From Hyphomicrobiaceae bacterium (GTDB taxonomy: Bacteria > Pseudomonadota > Alphaproteobacteria > Rhizobiales > Hyphomicrobiaceae): a DNA stretch of 15,077 bases. How positions within the stretch are numbered: the first letter of the stretch is position 1; each line of letters opens with the position of its first letter. Shown one piece after another: positions 7,393 through 14,521 of the stretch. The notes below the pieces were generated by a model, which was not told the origin of the DNA, made no database searches, and saw only the letters and a program-made list of their open reading frames with translations. The translations under genes and the position numbers were made by a program. The stretch covers positions 1-15,077 of the forward strand of contig JABSQE010000040.1 in NCBI GenBank assembly GCA_013214245.1. The letters run 5' to 3'.

Positions 7393-7856
7393 CTTATGTC
7401 ATTATCTTTTTTTTAATTGGTAAGTCCGATTTTGTCTTTTATTTGGACTTCAATATCAGTACACTTTTTCATTAGGGAGCTTACTGTCAGCATGGATAGT
7501 ACTGGTTGCGCTTACTTAAAAATAAAAGTTAGACATATATTTTATATATTAGACCTAAAAACTTGTAAGGCGAAGGGTTCTTACTATAGTGCTAATCTAT
7601 TAGTTAAGACGCCTTAATGACTTAAGGAGATTAGAAAGTTAGCACTTGAAGATGATTTGATATCAGTTCATCGCTATGAAGTATTTAATTCGAATATAGA
7701 ATAAAGGTCATCTACTCCAAAGTAAAAATATAGTGTTTAATATATTGAACAACTTGAGTGTATCCGTTGCGGATTTTTAAAACAGATATTTACTACAGTT
7801 GCATATAGGTGTTGTTAAGAGGTGATGAAACCTAGGAAGGTTATAGACATCATTCA
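7393..7856. other. 464-base spacer between yadH and crtY
   Basis: No convincing gene. A 66-codon TTG-started frame at 7417-7617 has no family character, no ribosome site and a composition like the spacer. At 7771-7783 the 13 bases GGATTTTTAAAAC repeat the 3' end of yadH (7358-7370), in a context that would read IFKT in both places; this may be chance or a decayed partial duplication. AGGAAGG at 7834-7840 is ribosome-site-like but 16 bases from the crtY ATG. Confidence 0.5.
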
Positions 7857-9035
7857 ATGGATCACTTTGATGTCATATTAGTTGGCGGTGGATTAGCCAA
7901 CATGTTGATTGCAATCCGTCTCGCTACAACGCGCAGGGATTTACGCATACTTATTGCAGAAGCCAAAGGTAGGATTGGCGGAGATCACACTTGGTCATAT
8001 CATTCGAAAGATGTGACACCATGTCAGGATTTATGGTTAAGCTCTATCGGAAACGCTACCTGGCCTTCTCAATTAGTACAATTTCCTTCATATAAACGGA
8101 CGCTGGCCACAGGTTATCGCACGCTTACTAGTGACGATCTACGTAGACGATTAGCAAATTACAGTGTGGAGATAATTTTATCTACAAGAGTTAACAATAT
8201 CACAAACAATTCCATAACTTTGGATGGAGGGCAAAAAATATTTGGTACATGTGTTATTGATGGCCGTGGTATTCAGTCATTCACTAACCTGAAGCTAGGT
8301 TATCAAAAGTTTTTCGGCATAGAATTTGAAATGTTTGAACCGCATTATCTCTCAGAACCAATTATTATGGATTCAGTTGTAGATCAAACTGATGGTTATC
8401 GCTTTATTTACTCTCTTCCCTATTCACCAACATCTATCCTTATAGAGGATACTTACTATTCTCCGAATTCTAGTCTTAATAGGGATAGAATTGCGAATAG
8501 CTTGTATTATTACGCACAATCAAAAGGGTGGAAAATTAAGGCTGTAAAACGTGAAGAGACTGGTGTTTTGCCTGTGGTAATTGATGGAAAGTTTGAGTCT
8601 ATCTGGCCATCAAATGAAAGCACACCAAGATCAGGAATTAGAGCAGGCTTTTTTCATAACACTACAGGTTACTCTTTACCTTTTTCGGCAGCGGCTGCCC
8701 AAAACTTGGCTAGCATTGAAGTTCTTAACTCATCAAATGCTTCTGTGTATCTAAGAGCTGAAGCACAAAAATTCTGGAATAAGCAACATTACTTCCAGCT
8801 ACTTAATCGAATGTTGTTTGTTGCCGCACGTAACGATGAGCATCGCGGTATATTTCAGCGCTTTTATCGTTTACCAAGGCCACTAATTGAACGTTTCTAC
8901 GCTGCAGAACTTAATATATGGGATAAGTTTCAAATACTCTATGGAAAACCACCAGTTTCTATTTGCAGGGCGATGTCAGTAGTACTATCGTGTCGGACTA
9001 GTAACAAAAAAAAAATCAACCTATCAGTTAAATAA
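7857..9035 (+). CDS. crtY: Lycopene beta-cyclase CrtY
   Basis: CrtY closes beta-rings on lycopene to make beta-carotene, using a bound flavin without net redox change, at the membrane. The 392-residue product is full length. The N-terminal dinucleotide-binding fold reads DVILVGGGLANMLIAIRL and continues to an acidic residue at the end of strand 2 (Glu35), then GRIGGDHTWSYH (38-49). The middle holds DGYRFIYSLPYSP (179-191) and IEDTYY (196-201), with the conserved acidic pair Glu197-Asp198 of bacterial cyclases. The C-terminal part has GVLPV, FHNTTGYSLPFS, LLNRMLF, FYRLP, RFYAAEL and GKPP, all family landmarks. The only in-frame start after the stop at 7833 is ATG 7857; AGGAAGG lies rather far upstream. 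No other carotenoid gene is in the window. Ten A residues at 9006-9015 lie near the 3' end. Confidence 0.94.
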   Translation: MDHFDVILVGGGLANMLIAIRLATTRRDLRILIAEAKGRIGGDHTWSYHSKDVTPCQDLWLSSIGNATWPSQLVQFPSYKRTLATGYRTLTSDDLRRRLANYSVEIILSTRVNNITNNSITLDGGQKIFGTCVIDGRGIQSFTNLKLGYQKFFGIEFEMFEPHYLSEPIIMDSVVDQTDGYRFIYSLPYSPTSILIEDTYYSPNSSLNRDRIANSLYYYAQSKGWKIKAVKREETGVLPVVIDGKFESIWPSNESTPRSGIRAGFFHNTTGYSLPFSAAAAQNLASIEVLNSSNASVYLRAEAQKFWNKQHYFQLLNRMLFVAARNDEHRGIFQRFYRLPRPLIERFYAAELNIWDKFQILYGKPPVSICRAMSVVLSCRTSNKKKINLSVK

Positions 9036-9063
9036 GATTAACTCCAGTTGTTCTAATCGGTCG

Positions 9064-9092
9064 TTTCTTGACCTTGCTTGTATCGCAAGAAA
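9064..9092 (+). terminator. Possible weak terminator after crtY
   Basis: TTTCTTG (9064-9070) and CAAGAAA (9086-9092) are exact reverse complements around a 15-base loop, 29 bases after the crtY stop, followed by a short TTTT. An alternative smaller hairpin, CTTG and CAAG, sits inside. The stem is short and the T-run poor, so termination is tentative. Confidence 0.35.
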
Positions 9093-9877
9093 TTTTGAAC
9101 TGTTGTCTACAAATTACTGTTGAAGGGTATAGTTATGGTGTTTTGTGGGCGATGATGTAAAAACTGGATTTTCTTAGAATCAAGAGCTTTTGCAAATTTC
9201 AGCATATTTTCGGATTAAGCTAGGGTAACTTCTTAAGAAAATGTATTATGCTAAGTGTGGTTGAAACTTACGAATACTAAAGCTAAGTAGTTGATACCTG
9301 AAAATGTTAGTTAAATGTTTATCTAAAAATTATATTCATTTCAGCTAAGCCGTTATGGTTTTTCGGTAAAAAATGAAGGCTATCAATTTTGAAGAAACTG
9401 TAGAGTTTATAGTACAAGTTGTTGCAATCATTTACTGATTTTCAAAAAATTCGAAGCTTTGTTGCCTAAGCTTTGAGATGCTTGTTACTTGTTGGTTAAA
9501 TTAGCTACGTGATTACGATAATATGATTGCAATATTTGCATTAAATTACATCCGATCTATTAATCATTTGTAATGATACAAATTGTTTCTAAAAGCACCA
9601 TTATTTTTTATATAATCGAACAGTATTATATGTTTTGCACGACCACACTGAAGTTTGATATCATATGGAAAATATTAGTGAGCTCAAATTAGAGCATTTT
9701 CTAAAGTTAAGCAAGTCCGCTTGATACTACAGCTTTACATGTAATGCCATGGAGTGCTTTAGGTTTGATCTATTTTATCCAGCAAAATTGTCATAACTAC
9801 CACATTATGTGGTCTATACAGAAACCTTGTATCGCAGAGTTTGTAGTTAACCACACAACCGTTATTTACATAGAAAA

Positions 9878-9897
9878 TGAACTTTAAAAAAAGTTCA
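9878..9897. repeat. 8-bp perfect inverted repeat upstream of the aspartic protease
   Basis: TGAACTTT (9878-9885) and AAAGTTCA (9890-9897) flank the loop AAAA. It ends about 86 bases before the start codon of the next gene, so it lies in that gene's promoter or leader. It could be an operator or hairpin; a chance origin in AT-rich DNA is also possible. Confidence 0.4.
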
Positions 9898-9973
9898 CTC
9901 TATATGTGATCATTTAATCATTAGTTTTATGATTGTTGTTACACTATCAGTAAAATCCAATTCTATAACATGG

Positions 9974-9988
9974 AGCATGTAACATGCT
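9974..9988. promoter_or_regulatory. Dyad overlapping the protease start codon
   Basis: AGCATGT (9974-9980) and ACATGCT (9982-9988) are exact reverse complements around one A, and the ATG start (9984-9986) lies in the right arm. GGAG at 9972-9975 is the ribosome site and partly overlaps the left arm. A single-base loop cannot form a tight RNA hairpin, so a DNA-binding site is the likelier reading if it has a function. CATG occurs three times at a 7-base step (9969, 9976, 9983). Confidence 0.4.
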
Positions 9989-10694
9989 TTGGATACTACT
10001 GACATTAATAGCTCCTATTGTTATTGCTGCAGTCACTGTAAAGGATAGTGCAATATTTGATAGTTTTGAAGTTAGCGTTGACGCAGTTTTTATAGCTTTT
10101 GCTTTAATTGTTCTGCTTTCCTATACAGGAAGCCTATTACTCATATACTATAATGTCCTATCAACTAGAGTTGCACGAAACTTGACTGCATGGGTATGCA
10201 TCTCTTTTTCTGTAATTATTATATATATATTTCGCGAAGAAGCATATTTTGTCCCAGATAAAGTAGTAAGTGAAATATTAACATCTGACCAGGCACTAAG
10301 AATTACAGATAACATTTACGATCGAAAGTCAGTTCGTATCCGCAAGCGTAACGATGGACACTACGTCGCTCGGGGGCGTATAAACAATAAAGTTGTGTCA
10401 ATGTTTGTTGATACAGGCGCAAGTACAGTCATGCTGACGTCTAACGACGCTAAAATTATTGGTCTTAATCCATCTGATCTACGGTACAATGTTGTCATAA
10501 AGACAGCCAATAGTACCGCATACGCGGCTACTGTACATTTAGATAGAATTGAAATTGGATCAATTACAATTTACAACGTAAAAGCACTTGTAGCGAAACC
10601 TGGATCATTAAGTAAAAGTCTATTAGGGATGAGCTTTTTACGCCGACTAAAATCATTTGAGTTCTCTCAAAGATTTTTGGTAATGCGCACCTAA
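9984..10694 (+). CDS. Membrane-anchored retropepsin-like aspartic protease (TIGR02281/APRc type)
   Basis: The C-terminal half of this 236-residue protein is a retropepsin-like domain. It has the catalytic motif FVDTGASTVMLT with Asp143 in DTGAS (143-147), followed by a hydrophobic strand region and the family signature LLGMSFL (213-219). Such single-domain enzymes must dimerise to build the active site. The N-terminal third has three hydrophobic stretches (about 3-19, 33-56 and 66-83), so the catalytic domain is anchored to the inner membrane. The architecture resembles the alphaproteobacterial clan AA family that includes Rickettsia APRc. The start at 9984 has GGAG at a good distance and directly opens the first membrane segment. 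The natural substrate is unknown. It stands alone, with spacers on both sides. Family assignment is strong; protease activity is inferred. Confidence 0.88.
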   Translation: MLWILLTLIAPIVIAAVTVKDSAIFDSFEVSVDAVFIAFALIVLLSYTGSLLLIYYNVLSTRVARNLTAWVCISFSVIIIYIFREEAYFVPDKVVSEILTSDQALRITDNIYDRKSVRIRKRNDGHYVARGRINNKVVSMFVDTGASTVMLTSNDAKIIGLNPSDLRYNVVIKTANSTAYAATVHLDRIEIGSITIYNVKALVAKPGSLSKSLLGMSFLRRLKSFEFSQRFLVMRT

Positions 10695-11053
10695 AATTTA
10701 TTTTTGTTTATTTTTTAGTTAAATGAACTTTTTTCGAAAAAGCAATTAATCAATATTTTTACTGTAAAGAACTTTTTTGCTTTTGTAGAACATAAAAACT
10801 ACCTTGTTCAATCATTAAAAATTTTTTTTACATTGTGGTAGCTTCGGACAACAAAATAAAAAAAGATGTTAGTTGTATCTTAGACACAAGAAGCTCTACT
10901 CTTTGAAAATATACCTTAATTATGTACTCTCCACTTAGTGTTAAAAATTATATTAGAAAATCTGTGCTTATTTTCTTGAAAATGTTTATATTGTCATAAC
11001 TAGCACCCAACAGAAGCCAAAAACAAACCAAAAATACACTAAGGAATCTAAAC
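10695..11053. other. 359-base AT-rich spacer upstream of the phosphohexomutase gene
   Basis: No ORF. It contains the perfect 12-base palindrome TTTTTCGAAAAA (10730-10741) and two copies of GAACTTTTTT (10725-10734 and 10769-10778). The palindrome sits about 35 bases after the protease stop, but an all A-T stem without a T-tract on the right is a poor terminator. No promoter with well-spaced -35 and -10 boxes could be called, although one must exist for the downstream gene. Confidence 0.5.
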
Positions 11054-12556
11054 ATGTTGCTGCCTACACCGCGTGAAGATTTGGTGTTAAATACTGCTGA
11101 ATATGAAAGAGTTCCATTGATAAAACGAACTGGTTTTAGAGAATATGATGCACGGTGGCTCTATCCGCAGGAGATTAATTTGATGGGTCTGCAGGCGGTT
11201 GGTATGGGTTTAACAATGCTATTTGATCGTCGTGGAGTACCGAAGCGGTTTATTGTTGGTCATGATTTTCGTTCTTATTCCGCATCAGTCAAGCAAGCGC
11301 TTATGTGTGGCTTGCTCGCCGGAGGTGGCGAGGTGTATGATATAGGTTTGGCACTTTCACCTATGGCTTACTATGCTCAGTTCTCTTTGAATGTTGAAGG
11401 TGTTGCAATGGTTACTGCTAGTCACAATGAAAATGGCTGGACCGGAATAAAAATGGGAATGGAACGCCCGCTCACCTTCGGCATTGACGAAATAAGTGAA
11501 CTCAAATCCATAGTTTTTGACAATAAGTTAGAGCCGGCATTAGGCGGCAGCTATGTATTTGTAAATGATATGGCTAACAGATACATCTCATCGCTCACAA
11601 GGCGCCCTAAGTTAAAGCATAAACTTAAGGTTGTTGTAGCTTGCGGCAATGGAACATCAGGCGTATTTGCCCCACATGTTTTGAAGGCTGTTGGCTGTGA
11701 AGTAATTCCATTAGACGTAAGGCTGGATTATTCATTCCCTACTTACAATCCCAATCCTGAAGATATCAAGATGCTGCATGCTATTTCTGATACGGTTCGT
11801 AAAAACCGAGCCGATGTGGGATTTGGTTTTGATGGAGATGGTGATCGTTGTGGTATAGTAGATAATGAAGGCAATGAAATATTTGCTGATAAGGTTGGAG
11901 TTATGTTAGCTCGTGATATTTCTAAATCGCATTCAAACGCTAGATTTGTTGCAGATATAAAATCGACCAGTCTGTTTATGACAGATCCAATACTTCTAGC
12001 TAACGGTGCTAAAACGACTTATTGGAAGACTGGCCACTCATATATCAAGCGTTATAGTCATGAGACTAAATCTTTAGTGGGCTTCGAAAAATCAGGGCAT
12101 TTTTTTTTCAATCCACCACTCGGCCGAGGCTATGATGATGGTATAATAGCAGCTCTAGCGGTGTGCGATATGTTGGATCGTAATCCAACAAAAACCATGG
12201 CTGATCTATTTCGCGAGTTACCTAAGACTTGGCAATCTCCAACGATGTCACCGACTTGCAGCGATGAAGAAAAGTATATGGTAGTCAATCGTATTTTAAA
12301 GCATTATGAAACTATATTTAATAATAAAGAAAAAATTGCTGGCCAGAGTATAGTTGAAATCATCACGGTAAACGGCTTGCGAATTGTTTTAGAAGATGGG
12401 ACATGGGGCTTAGTGCGTGCCTCTTCAAATAAGCCTGAATTGGTTGTGGTAGTTGAAAGTCCAAGTTCGGAAAAAAATATGAATGCGATTTTTTCTGATA
12501 TTAACGTTCAACTACAGCGTCATACAGAAATCGGAGCATTCAACCAAAAGCTTTGA
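11054..12556 (+). CDS. Phosphomannomutase/phosphoglucomutase (alpha-D-phosphohexomutase)
   Basis: The enzyme interconverts hexose 6-phosphates and 1-phosphates through a phosphoserine, feeding sugar-nucleotide synthesis for lipopolysaccharide and other glycans. The 500-residue product has all four active-site elements: the phosphoserine loop TASHNENGW (121-129, Ser123), the metal loop GFDGDGDR (258-265), the sugar-recognition loop GFEKSGH (343-349), and the C-terminal phosphate loop RASSNKPEL near residue 455. This matches the AlgC/ManB bacterial type, which acts on both mannose and glucose phosphates; specificity cannot be settled from sequence. The start at 11054 is supported by AAGGA at 11041-11045, eight bases upstream. 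A run of nine T residues (12100-12108) lies inside the coding region without breaking it. No partner sugar-nucleotide gene is adjacent. A perfect palindrome starts three bases after the stop codon. Confidence 0.95.
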   Translation: MLLPTPREDLVLNTAEYERVPLIKRTGFREYDARWLYPQEINLMGLQAVGMGLTMLFDRRGVPKRFIVGHDFRSYSASVKQALMCGLLAGGGEVYDIGLALSPMAYYAQFSLNVEGVAMVTASHNENGWTGIKMGMERPLTFGIDEISELKSIVFDNKLEPALGGSYVFVNDMANRYISSLTRRPKLKHKLKVVVACGNGTSGVFAPHVLKAVGCEVIPLDVRLDYSFPTYNPNPEDIKMLHAISDTVRKNRADVGFGFDGDGDRCGIVDNEGNEIFADKVGVMLARDISKSHSNARFVADIKSTSLFMTDPILLANGAKTTYWKTGHSYIKRYSHETKSLVGFEKSGHFFFNPPLGRGYDDGIIAALAVCDMLDRNPTKTMADLFRELPKTWQSPTMSPTCSDEEKYMVVNRILKHYETIFNNKEKIAGQSIVEIITVNGLRIVLEDGTWGLVRASSNKPELVVVVESPSSEKNMNAIFSDINVQLQRHTEIGAFNQKL

Positions 12557-12558
12557 AT

Positions 12559-12574
12559 TTATCACATGTGATAA
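12559..12574. repeat. 16-base perfect palindrome behind the phosphohexomutase stop
   Basis: TTATCACATGTGATAA is its own reverse complement and begins three bases after the stop codon. As RNA it would form a six-pair stem with a 4-base loop and no following T-run, so it is a weak terminator at best. The TCACA and TGTGA halves recall a dimeric regulator site, but the half-sites are in inverted order relative to a CRP site. Confidence 0.45.
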
Positions 12575-13233
12575 TAACTTGGCTACCGAAATTAGTATGC
12601 GCTGATATTGAATGCAACTCTGATCCTATAAACTAACTTAAATCAAAAGCTTTTTGTGTTATGATTGTGTAAAAATTACCACGAAAATTTTGAGCTTTAC
12701 GCTTTAGCTAATATAAAAAGAAGGTATAATAATTCCAATTAGTGTTAAATTATTGCTAGTTTAATCTTTATTAGTTCTTAACTAGCGTAATTGTTCTGCT
12801 GAAATAATTCACATTAATTTTTATTGTTCTAATTTTAGAGCTTGCGCTCTCTATGAATTACGTGAGTAACTACAAAAAAACTCGTAAACGAATGCTGCAC
12901 TTTCCTCACATATAGCTTTGGTTCCTTCCTTCTTAAGATTAAATGCCATAAACTGAAAATTCCTAATATCCTGGATTAGTGTAATGCTTTCTTATGAATT
13001 TTTCTTAATAAATTAAATAGTACTTTAGCATTAATGGTATCCTGATAATAGGTGTTTTAACGTTAAGTTATTGTTGTAAATTGCCTTCATTGTTATCGAT
13101 ATACGAGCGCTCTTGCGATTATGTAAATTGCTGCAATAACTTGGTTATAACTTTTTGGATTCATACCATTTCACGAAGAAATTATCATGAAAAAACCTAA
13201 TTTTAAAAAGAATATGTAAATAATTTAATATTT

Positions 13234-13259
13234 GTAGACTTTTTTCTAATCAAGTCTAC
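13234..13259. repeat. 8-bp inverted repeat upstream of the CAP gene
   Basis: GTAGACTT (13234-13241) and AAGTCTAC (13252-13259) are exact reverse complements with a 10-base loop. It has more GC than most repeats in the spacers, which makes chance somewhat less likely. It could be a leader hairpin or operator for the downstream gene. Confidence 0.4.
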
Positions 13260-13372
13260 CAAACTCGTTGTATTCATTATAAGCGGTTGCTTTGTTTTGA
13301 GATTTTTAAAAATTTTGGACTATTTATCTAGCTCGTCTTGTAATTTCGAGATTTAAAAATTAGAACTACAAT

Positions 13373-14062
13373 TTGGTAAATCAAATGACACCTGACCTCC
13401 CAAAAGTTGAAATGTATATTTTTGACAAGACCAATATATTCCGAAAAACTAATAAGTTAGGTCTTGTGACAAGAAATGAGCTTCTTGATTTAGCTGCTCG
13501 CCAATTTGCAGAATACCTCGCTAAAACGGGTAAATTTTCCCATACAGCTGATGGAAAAAAACCTGCTGAGCGGATTTCAGCTACTGGCTACCGATACTGT
13601 TTTATATCTGAAAACCTATCTTTCAGGGGAAGGGTAAGAGGATTTACAACTCAGGAACTTGCAGTAATAGCAGTTGAAGGGTGGAAGAAGTCGCCTGCTC
13701 ATCGCCGGAACATGATGCAACCTAATATGACAGAGGTTGGTGTAGGTGTAGCTAAAGTACCAGGTAAACAAAACTATATGTCAGTTCAGTTATTTGGGCG
13801 CCCAGATTATTTAAGGTACAAATTTAAAATTCGTAATACCTCTGATAAAAAAGTATCGTACAATTTCGGTGGTCGCACAAGATACGTACCTTCCAGGGCA
13901 ATTTTGACAATTACCACTTGTAAGCCTGGTAAACTAAAGTTTGTTGGCATAAAAAACGAAACGGAGATTACAGAAATTTACATGCCTAAGGAGGGCTTTG
14001 AATACACATTATCCATAAGTAAAGGAGAGTTAGTAGTATCACAAAGAGTAGCACGATTTTGA
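13373..14062 (+). CDS. CAP/SCP-superfamily domain protein, N-terminus probably shortened
   Basis: Residues about 14-143 form a CAP (SCP/PR-1) domain, usually found in secreted or envelope proteins. The four cavity residues are visible: His57 in KFSHTADG, Glu80 in SENLSF, Glu102 in VEGW and His110 in KSPAHRRNMM, followed by EVGVGVA. Residues 145-229 form a second, beta-rich region with FGGRTRYVPSRA, as in other alphaproteobacterial CAP proteins. The frame opens at a TTG (13373) after a stop at 13361; an ATG follows at 13385. Neither has a ribosome site, and no signal peptide is present, although the family normally has one. A short ATG frame and a hydrophobic lipobox-like stretch in other frames just upstream suggest that the export signal was cut off by mutation. 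The gene may be translated as a cytoplasmic protein or be a young pseudogene. Domain identity is strong; the 5' end is not. Confidence 0.8.
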   Translation: MVNQMTPDLPKVEMYIFDKTNIFRKTNKLGLVTRNELLDLAARQFAEYLAKTGKFSHTADGKKPAERISATGYRYCFISENLSFRGRVRGFTTQELAVIAVEGWKKSPAHRRNMMQPNMTEVGVGVAKVPGKQNYMSVQLFGRPDYLRYKFKIRNTSDKKVSYNFGGRTRYVPSRAILTITTCKPGKLKFVGIKNETEITEIYMPKEGFEYTLSISKGELVVSQRVARF

Positions 14063-14521
14063 TTATCGAAATTTATACCGGCTGTATGTCATTACAATTT
14101 GCTACACTCTACATTAAACTTCTACATCGAAATATAATTCATAATTGAACCTAATTAAGGGATGGTTAGTGGAAGGTAAAAAGTGTAATAATGCAGTAAA
14201 ACATTTTTCTAACTTTTTATATAATCGGTAGCTGCAGCTTCCAACTCACTGTTATTGAGCGATTAAAATTATTTCGATTGCATCATAGAGTTTAGATTAA
14301 ATTCTATGAGCACCTCATTCTGATATCTTGAATTAAACAAATTTCCAACTTCTTTTATGGTTATATAATTTCCGTTTTAATGTGATTTAGATTTAAAGTT
14401 AGTGCATTAAAGATTTAAGTCAGAAAGTCTAGTGCTAGCGCAGAACTTTCGCCTTTAGTTTTAGACCTATTAAGCACTTTTGCTAGTTTTTAATAAAACT
14501 TAGATCAAGGACATCATTTCA
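14063..14521. other. 459-base spacer between the CAP gene and the iron permease
   Basis: No ORF on either strand. It contains the palindrome AGCTGCAGCT (14230-14239) and a strong hairpin at 14284-14308. AAGGA at 14507-14511 is the ribosome site of the next gene. I looked for a Fur-box-like dyad before the permease and did not find a convincing one. Confidence 0.5.
14284..14308. repeat. Tight hairpin with 11-bp stem
   Basis: CATAGAGTTTA (14284-14294) and TAAATTCTATG (14298-14308) pair over 11 positions with a single G-U, around the 3-base loop GAT. It lies between the CAP gene and the permease, about 214 bases before the permease start. It has no T-tract, so it does not look like a standard terminator; a leader structure or operator is possible. 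Confidence 0.45.

Larger units (their letters stand above)
9036..9983. other. 0.95-kb gene-poor spacer after crtY
   Basis: No ORF of recognisable character on either strand. It contains two inverted repeats (9064-9092 and 9878-9897). The 13-mer GTTGCCTAAGCTT at 9461-9473 also occurs at 983-995 in the first spacer; with no similarity around it, I regard this as probably chance. Other crt genes would be expected near crtY in many bacteria, but no remnant of crtB, crtI or crtE can be recognised. Confidence 0.55.
12557..13372. other. 0.8-kb gene-poor spacer before the CAP-domain gene
   Basis: No complete gene. It holds the palindrome at 12559-12574, a small GC-containing hairpin AGAGC TTGC GCTCT at 12837-12850, a 10-codon ATG-started frame at 13187-13219 (MKKPNFKKNM), and an inverted repeat at 13234-13259. 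From 13207 to 13353 one frame is open and reads a hydrophobic stretch with a lipobox-like LVVFIISGC, but has no normal start codon. This may be the broken 5' end of the next gene. Confidence 0.5.

Noticed and set aside
7417..7617. 66-codon TTG-started frame after yadH
   Set aside because: No ribosome site, no recognisable domain, composition like the spacer. A remnant of a lost gene cannot be excluded.
10730..10741. TTTTTCGAAAAA as terminator of the protease gene
   Set aside because: Almost all A-T, with no usable loop and no T-run after it; probably just a composition effect.
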